Shown here piece after piece: positions 60,818 through 64,000 of a DNA stretch of 64,000 bases. Within the stretch, counting starts at the first letter, position 1; each line of letters opens with the position of its first letter. Origin of the DNA: Mesorhizobium sp. M7A.F.Ca.US.008.03.1.1 (GTDB lineage: Bacteria > Pseudomonadota > Alphaproteobacteria > Rhizobiales > Rhizobiaceae). A model generated the notes under the pieces. It was not told where the DNA came from. It ran no database searches and saw only the letters and a list, made by a program, of their open reading frames with translations. The position numbers were made by a program, and so were the translations under genes. The DNA lies in contig NZ_RZRU01000020.1 of NCBI RefSeq assembly GCF_003997495.1, forward strand, positions 51,652 through 115,651, written 5' to 3'.

Positions 60818-61110
60818 ACGCGTCAGGGAAGCATTGCGTCGTCATCACCTACTGCACGCAGTGCCAGTGGCTGCTGCGCGCCGGCTGGATGGCGCAGGAG
60901 CTGCTGTCGACCTTCGGCACCGATCTGGGCGAAGTGACGCTGGTGCCCGGCACCGGGGGCATCTTCACCATTTCCTGCAATGACACTCTGGTCTGGGAGC
61001 GCAAGCGCGACGGTGGTTTTCCGGACCCGGCCAAACTGAAGCAACTGGTCCGCGATGTCATTGATCCGGACCGCGATCTCGGCCATTCGGATCGGAAGAC
61101 AAAGGCGTAG
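60814..61110 (+). CDS. SelT/SelW/SelH-family (Rdx) redox protein
   Basis: The 98-residue thioredoxin-fold protein has the CxxC redox motif (YCTQCQWL, Cys14 and Cys17), the cysteine form of the selenoprotein W CxxU. It also has GEVTLVPGTGGIFTI and the WERKRDGGFPDPAKLKQLVRD block. It is translationally coupled to the RDD gene by a 4-base overlap. Role: thiol redox, details unknown. Confidence 0.92.
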   Translation: MNASGKHCVVITYCTQCQWLLRAGWMAQELLSTFGTDLGEVTLVPGTGGIFTISCNDTLVWERKRDGGFPDPAKLKQLVRDVIDPDRDLGHSDRKTKA

Positions 61111-61128
61111 AGGTCGCCGGCGCTGCCG

Positions 61129-61278
61129 TCACTTGCGTCGCCACGCTCCGAAGGCGGCGCCAATCGCAATACCCACGGCGACGCCCATCGGAAGGTCATC
61201 CAGAGCGGTGCCGATCGCGGCACCGACACCAACTCCGACTGCCATGCCGAAGGCCATATTTGCGTATTGATCGTTCAT
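61129..61278 (-). CDS. Glycine-zipper microprotein (49 aa)
   Basis: This short frame on the minus strand gives a 49-residue product beginning MNDQYANMAFGMAVGVGVG. Two glycine-zipper hydrophobic stretches (about residues 9-26 and 30-44) flank a DDLP turn, and it ends GAWRRK. The composition is that of a small membrane hairpin. It lies 21 bases downstream of the DUF1772 gene on the same strand, so it is probably cotranscribed. Confidence 0.7.
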   Translation of the reverse strand: MNDQYANMAFGMAVGVGVGAAIGTALDDLPMGVAVGIAIGAAFGAWRRK

Positions 61279-61299
61279 CGGTCGCTCTATCCATCGTCG

Positions 61300-61779
61300 T
61301 CAACGCGCGGCGAACCAGAAGGATGCCAGCGCGGCTATGCCGCTGATGGTGCGGACATGGTTCCACATCACCCATTCGTTGAGATAGCGCGACCACAGGC
61401 TTGCGCCATTGCTGCTGGCCGGATCGACGGCGGCGAGCGCATCGTTCAGCGGGACGTTGAAGATCATCGTCACCACCACGATGCCGATGAGATAGAGCAG
61501 GCTGCCGGCAATCAGCCAGAGCGAACCCGGCTGGCTCCAGCCGATCACCGCACCGATGGCGACAACAATGCAGACGAGGGCCGCGCCGAACAGCGCTGTC
61601 ATGAACAACGGGGTCACAGCTGTGACGTTGATCGAATTCATCGCGGCAATGCCGCTTGCGGCTGGCATGCGGGCGAGGCCCGGCATGACGAAGCTGGAGA
61701 AAGCAAAGAAGACGCCGCCGACGACGCCAGAGCCGAGTGCGGCGATGAAGATGAGAGTGGGAAGAAGTTTCGCGATCAT
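61300..61779 (-). CDS. DUF1772 membrane protein (anthrone oxygenase-like)
   Basis: The 159-residue protein has four hydrophobic segments and the DUF1772 landmarks: GGVFFAFSSFVMPGLARMPAASGIAAMNSIN at the start, FNVPLNDALAAVD and W..YL.EWVMWNHVRTISG. It is divergent from a TetR gene with a TGAGTA-A-TACTCA operator in between, so it is probably the regulated target. Confidence 0.88.
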   Translation of the reverse strand: MIAKLLPTLIFIAALGSGVVGGVFFAFSSFVMPGLARMPAASGIAAMNSINVTAVTPLFMTALFGAALVCIVVAIGAVIGWSQPGSLWLIAGSLLYLIGIVVVTMIFNVPLNDALAAVDPASSNGASLWSRYLNEWVMWNHVRTISGIAALASFWFAAR

Positions 61780-61820
61780 GTCAGTTGCTCCATGCCCGTT
61801 GTGTTTTCCGCTAAAAAATA

Positions 61821-61833
61821 TGAGTAATACTCA
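61821..61833. promoter_or_regulatory. TetR-type operator
   Basis: TGAGTA-A-TACTCA is a perfect 6-bp dyad in the gap between the DUF1772 and TetR genes. A further TGAGT half-site occurs at 61867. It fits control of both promoters by the TetR protein. Confidence 0.6.
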
Positions 61834-61901
61834 CATTTGCAAAACGTGATAAACCCTCGTATTTTGTGAGTCAAGCGATTTTGATGCATTTGGAGTCAGT
61901 C

Positions 61902-62543
61902 ATGGAAGACGCGGCAGCCCCCGTTTCCGCACAGGAGCAGGTTGCTTCACCGCGCCGGGCGCCGAGCCAGCAGCGCAGCCGCGAGCGGGTCGAGCGCATG
62001 CTGGCGGCTGCCTCGGCGCTGATCGCCGAGCAAGGCAGCGATGCCATGCGCATGGGTGAGGTGGCGGAACGGGCAGGGGTGTCGATCGGCTCGCTCTACC
62101 AATTCTTTCCGGACAAGCGGGCGATCATCTGGGCGCTGGCCGAGCGCTACACCGCCGAAAGCCAGGCCTGCATCTCAGCCGCGCTCGCCGGTGTCAGCGA
62201 TGCCGAAGGGCTGGGCCTGGCGTTTTCGGAACTGGTCGATATCTATTACGGGCTGTTCCTGGCAGAGCCGGTGATACGCGACATCTGGTCGGGCACGCAG
62301 GCCGACAAGGCGCTGCGCCAACTCGAACTCGCCGACAGCCGCGCCAACGCCGAATTCCTCACCGCGGTGCTGAAACGCTTGCGACCCGACGCCGATCCGG
62401 CGGCTCTCGACGCCACAGCATTCCTGGTCTGGCAGATGGGCGAAGCCGCCATGCGGCTGGCGATCTCCGTCGAGCGGCAGGAGGGCGACAGGCTGGTCGC
62501 CGCCTACAAGCGCATGGCGCTAAGGGAATTGCTGGCCGAGTAG
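61902..62543 (+). CDS. TetR-family regulator
   Basis: The 213-residue protein has a TetR helix-turn-helix (QRSRERVERMLAAASALIAEQGSDAMRMGEVAERAGVSIGSLYQFFPDKRAIIWAL) and an all-helical effector domain. It is divergent from the DUF1772 gene. ATG 61902 has GGAG 6 bases upstream and is preferred to a GTG at 61866. Confidence 0.9.
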   Translation: MEDAAAPVSAQEQVASPRRAPSQQRSRERVERMLAAASALIAEQGSDAMRMGEVAERAGVSIGSLYQFFPDKRAIIWALAERYTAESQACISAALAGVSDAEGLGLAFSELVDIYYGLFLAEPVIRDIWSGTQADKALRQLELADSRANAEFLTAVLKRLRPDADPAALDATAFLVWQMGEAAMRLAISVERQEGDRLVAAYKRMALRELLAE

Positions 62544-62557
62544 CGCCGCGCCGCAAC

Positions 62558-62586
62558 AAAAAACCCGCCACGGAGGCGGGTTTCTG
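62558..62586 (-). terminator. Intrinsic terminator of rpmE
   Basis: On the minus strand the stem AAACCCGCC/GGCGGGTTT (62561-62583) is followed by a run of T (TTTTTT), 22 bases after the rpmE stop. On the plus strand the T-run is poor, so it mainly serves rpmE. Confidence 0.88.
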
Positions 62587-62607
62587 ATCTGCGAAAGGTC
62601 GTTTGGC

Positions 62608-62829
62608 TTAGATGCCGAAACCTTCGAAACGCTTCTTGAACTTCGACAGGCGACCGCCGCGATCGAGCAGGGTCTGCTGGCCGCCGGTCCAGGCCGGGTG
62701 GGTGGTCGGGTCGATATCGAGGTTCATCGTATCGCCTTCCTTGCCCCAGGTCGAACGGGTCGTGTATTCGGTGCCGTCGGTCATGACGACCTTGATGGTG
62801 TGGTAGTCGGGATGAATAGCGCTCTTCAT
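62608..62829 (-). CDS. rpmE: 50S ribosomal protein L31
   Basis: This 73-residue bL31 has KSAIHPDYHTIKVVMTDGTEYTTRSTWG and HPAWTGGQQTLLDRGGRLSKFKKRF. It lacks the zinc-binding cysteines (C- form), as usual in this group. Confidence 0.97.
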   Translation of the reverse strand: MKSAIHPDYHTIKVVMTDGTEYTTRSTWGKEGDTMNLDIDPTTHPAWTGGQQTLLDRGGRLSKFKKRFEGFGI

Positions 62830-63035
62830 GGCTCGGTTCCTGGCTTGCCGGCGCGGCTGACGGGCATAAGCCTGCGTCGATGCGCCTCTTTTTAAAACTC
62901 GAAGCCGCAGCTATTGAGGAGCCACGGCTTCTAAAACGGTCGGCGAGCCTATACATCAGCCGGAATTGAATCACAAGGCCGCGGCAAGCGCATATTGAGG
63001 CGCAGACCCCAAGGGCGGCTGGAGGAAACATCGGG

Positions 63036-64000
63036 ATGGCGCAAATCACCAGCGCAGACGAGCGCCGGCGTTCGCTCAAGCCGCTCCGGCGCCTGTTCCC
63101 TTACATCACGCACTACCGCACGCTGGTCGTCGGCGCCATCATCTCGCTGGTCATCGCCGCTGCAACCACGCTGGCACTGCCGCTGGCCGTGCGGCGCATG
63201 ATCGATCATGGCTTCTCGTCGTCGAGCACCACTTTCATCGCCGAGTATTTCGCCGCACTGGTGGCGATGGCCGCGCTGCTGGCGGCGGCATCGGCCGGCC
63301 GCTACTATTTCGTCATCACGCTCGGCGAGCGCGTCGTCGCCGACATCCGCCGCGACGTTTTTGCCCATGTGACGACGCTGTCGCCTTCCTTCTTCGACAC
63401 CGCCCAGTCGGGCGAGATCGTGTCGCGGCTTGCCGCCGACACGACGCAGGTCAAGTCGGCGGTCGGAGCGACCGCTTCGGTGGCGCTGCGCAACGTCATC
63501 CTCGGTCTCGGCGCGGTGGGGATGATGGTCGTCACCAGTCCGAAACTGTCGGGCCTGGTCATCGCAGCGATACCCGTCATCGTGCTGCCGCTGGTCGCTT
63601 TCGGCCGTTCGGTGCGGCGCAAATCACGCCAGGCGCAGGATACGCTGGCCGATGCCACCGCCTATGCCAGCGAGCAGATCGGCGCGGCGCGCACGCTGCA
63701 GGCCTTCACCAATGAGAAGCTGGTCACCGGGCATTTCTCGGCTGCGGTGGAAGCTGCTTTCGAGGCGGCACGCTCCTCGATCTTCGCGCGCTCCTTCCTT
63801 ACCTTCTTCGCCATTTTCACCATCTTCTCGTCAGTCGTGGCGGTGCTGTGGTTCGGCTCGCGCGATGTGCTCGAAGGTTCGATATCGCCGGGCACGCTCG
63901 GCCAGTTCCTGCTCTATTCGGTGTTCGCCGCCGGCGCGTTGGGGGCGTTGTCGGAAGTCTGGGGCGAGCTTGCGCAAGCGGCGGGGGCCGCCGAACGGCT
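63036..64000 (+). CDS. MsbA-type ABC exporter, 5' part (cut by window end)
   Basis: 321 codons of an ABC transporter that continues past the window. The visible part is the membrane domain. It begins near LRRLFPYITHYRTLVVGAIISL, with an ABC-exporter loop GERVVADIRRDVFAHVTTLSPSFFD, TGEIVSRL-like SGEIVSRLAADTTQVKSAVG and later segments. The ATPase domain should follow. GGAGGAAAC precedes the ATG by about 9 bases. Substrate not predictable from this part. Confidence 0.92.
   Translation, partial: MAQITSADERRRSLKPLRRLFPYITHYRTLVVGAIISLVIAAATTLALPLAVRRMIDHGFSSSSTTFIAEYFAALVAMAALLAAASAGRYYFVITLGERVVADIRRDVFAHVTTLSPSFFDTAQSGEIVSRLAADTTQVKSAVGATASVALRNVILGLGAVGMMVVTSPKLSGLVIAAIPVIVLPLVAFGRSVRRKSRQAQDTLADATAYASEQIGAARTLQAFTNEKLVTGHFSAAVEAAFEAARSSIFARSFLTFFAIFTIFSSVVAVLWFGSRDVLEGSISPGTLGQFLLYSVFAAGALGALSEVWGELAQAAGAAER

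Overview
The window reads as a chromosomal stretch of an alphaproteobacterium of the order Hyphomicrobiales (Rhizobiales), most like Mesorhizobium. The grounds are strong G+C-rich codon use, the gene order rplU-rpmA-GNAT-obgE-proB-proA-nadD-rsfS-rlmH-envC-like-ctpA, a 6S RNA in front of the 5-formyltetrahydrofolate cyclo-ligase gene, a hypR/hyp hydroxyproline locus of the Sinorhizobium kind, and several intergenic palindromes of the kind scattered through rhizobial genomes. The species assignment is inference from gene content only.

Region 1 (1-5118) looks like the right end of an integrated element. A tyrosine-recombinase gene sits next to the 3' end of a tRNA-Ser(CGA), with a GGDEF-EAL cyclic-di-GMP protein, a poorly coding 1-kb stretch and a small unknown gene as cargo. 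The other end of the element lies outside the window.

Region 2 (5119-24895) is core housekeeping. It holds ribosomal proteins L21 and L27, ObgE, proline synthesis (proB/proA), NAD synthesis (nadD), the ribosome silencing factor RsfS and the 23S methyltransferase RlmH. It also holds a cell-envelope set (EnvC-like protein, CtpA protease, divergent polysaccharide deacetylase), RppH, and an alanine set (alr and dadA) separated by two tandem Rnk-like genes. Two copies of nested palindromic repeats and an 18-bp coding minisatellite at the end of proB lie here and just beyond.

Region 3 (24900-31561) carries a coupled pair of predicted lipoproteins, one a phospholipase A2 and one a phospholipase D-like enzyme. 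It also has a LysR regulator divergent from methylmalonate-semialdehyde dehydrogenase, and small secreted unknowns.

Region 4 (31614-42848) has a trans-4-hydroxyproline catabolic locus: GntR repressor, deaminase, acetyltransferase, FAD dehydrogenase and epimerase. It has clear operators. A complete branched-chain amino-acid ABC transporter follows (livHMGF, a small membrane gene, the binding protein). LivG has a long Ala/Lys-rich tail ending in a helix-hairpin-helix-like module that resembles the tail of L21.

Region 5 (43140-57211) includes pyruvate carboxylase, GapR, MsrB, a degenerate metallo-beta-lactamase-fold protein, a CoxE-like VWA protein and its usual partner MoxR ATPase. The last two are separated here by a GNAT gene and a LysR/MFS pair. 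6S RNA, the cyclo-ligase, a YmdB-type phosphodiesterase and a TerC protein follow.

Region 6 (57228-64000) has an ArsR/SRPBCC/VOC operon, YebC, an RDD protein overlapping a SelW-like protein, a 49-residue glycine-zipper protein with a DUF1772 protein and TetR regulator, ribosomal protein L31, and the start of an MsbA-type ABC exporter cut by the window edge. No CRISPR array, intact insertion sequence or prophage was seen.
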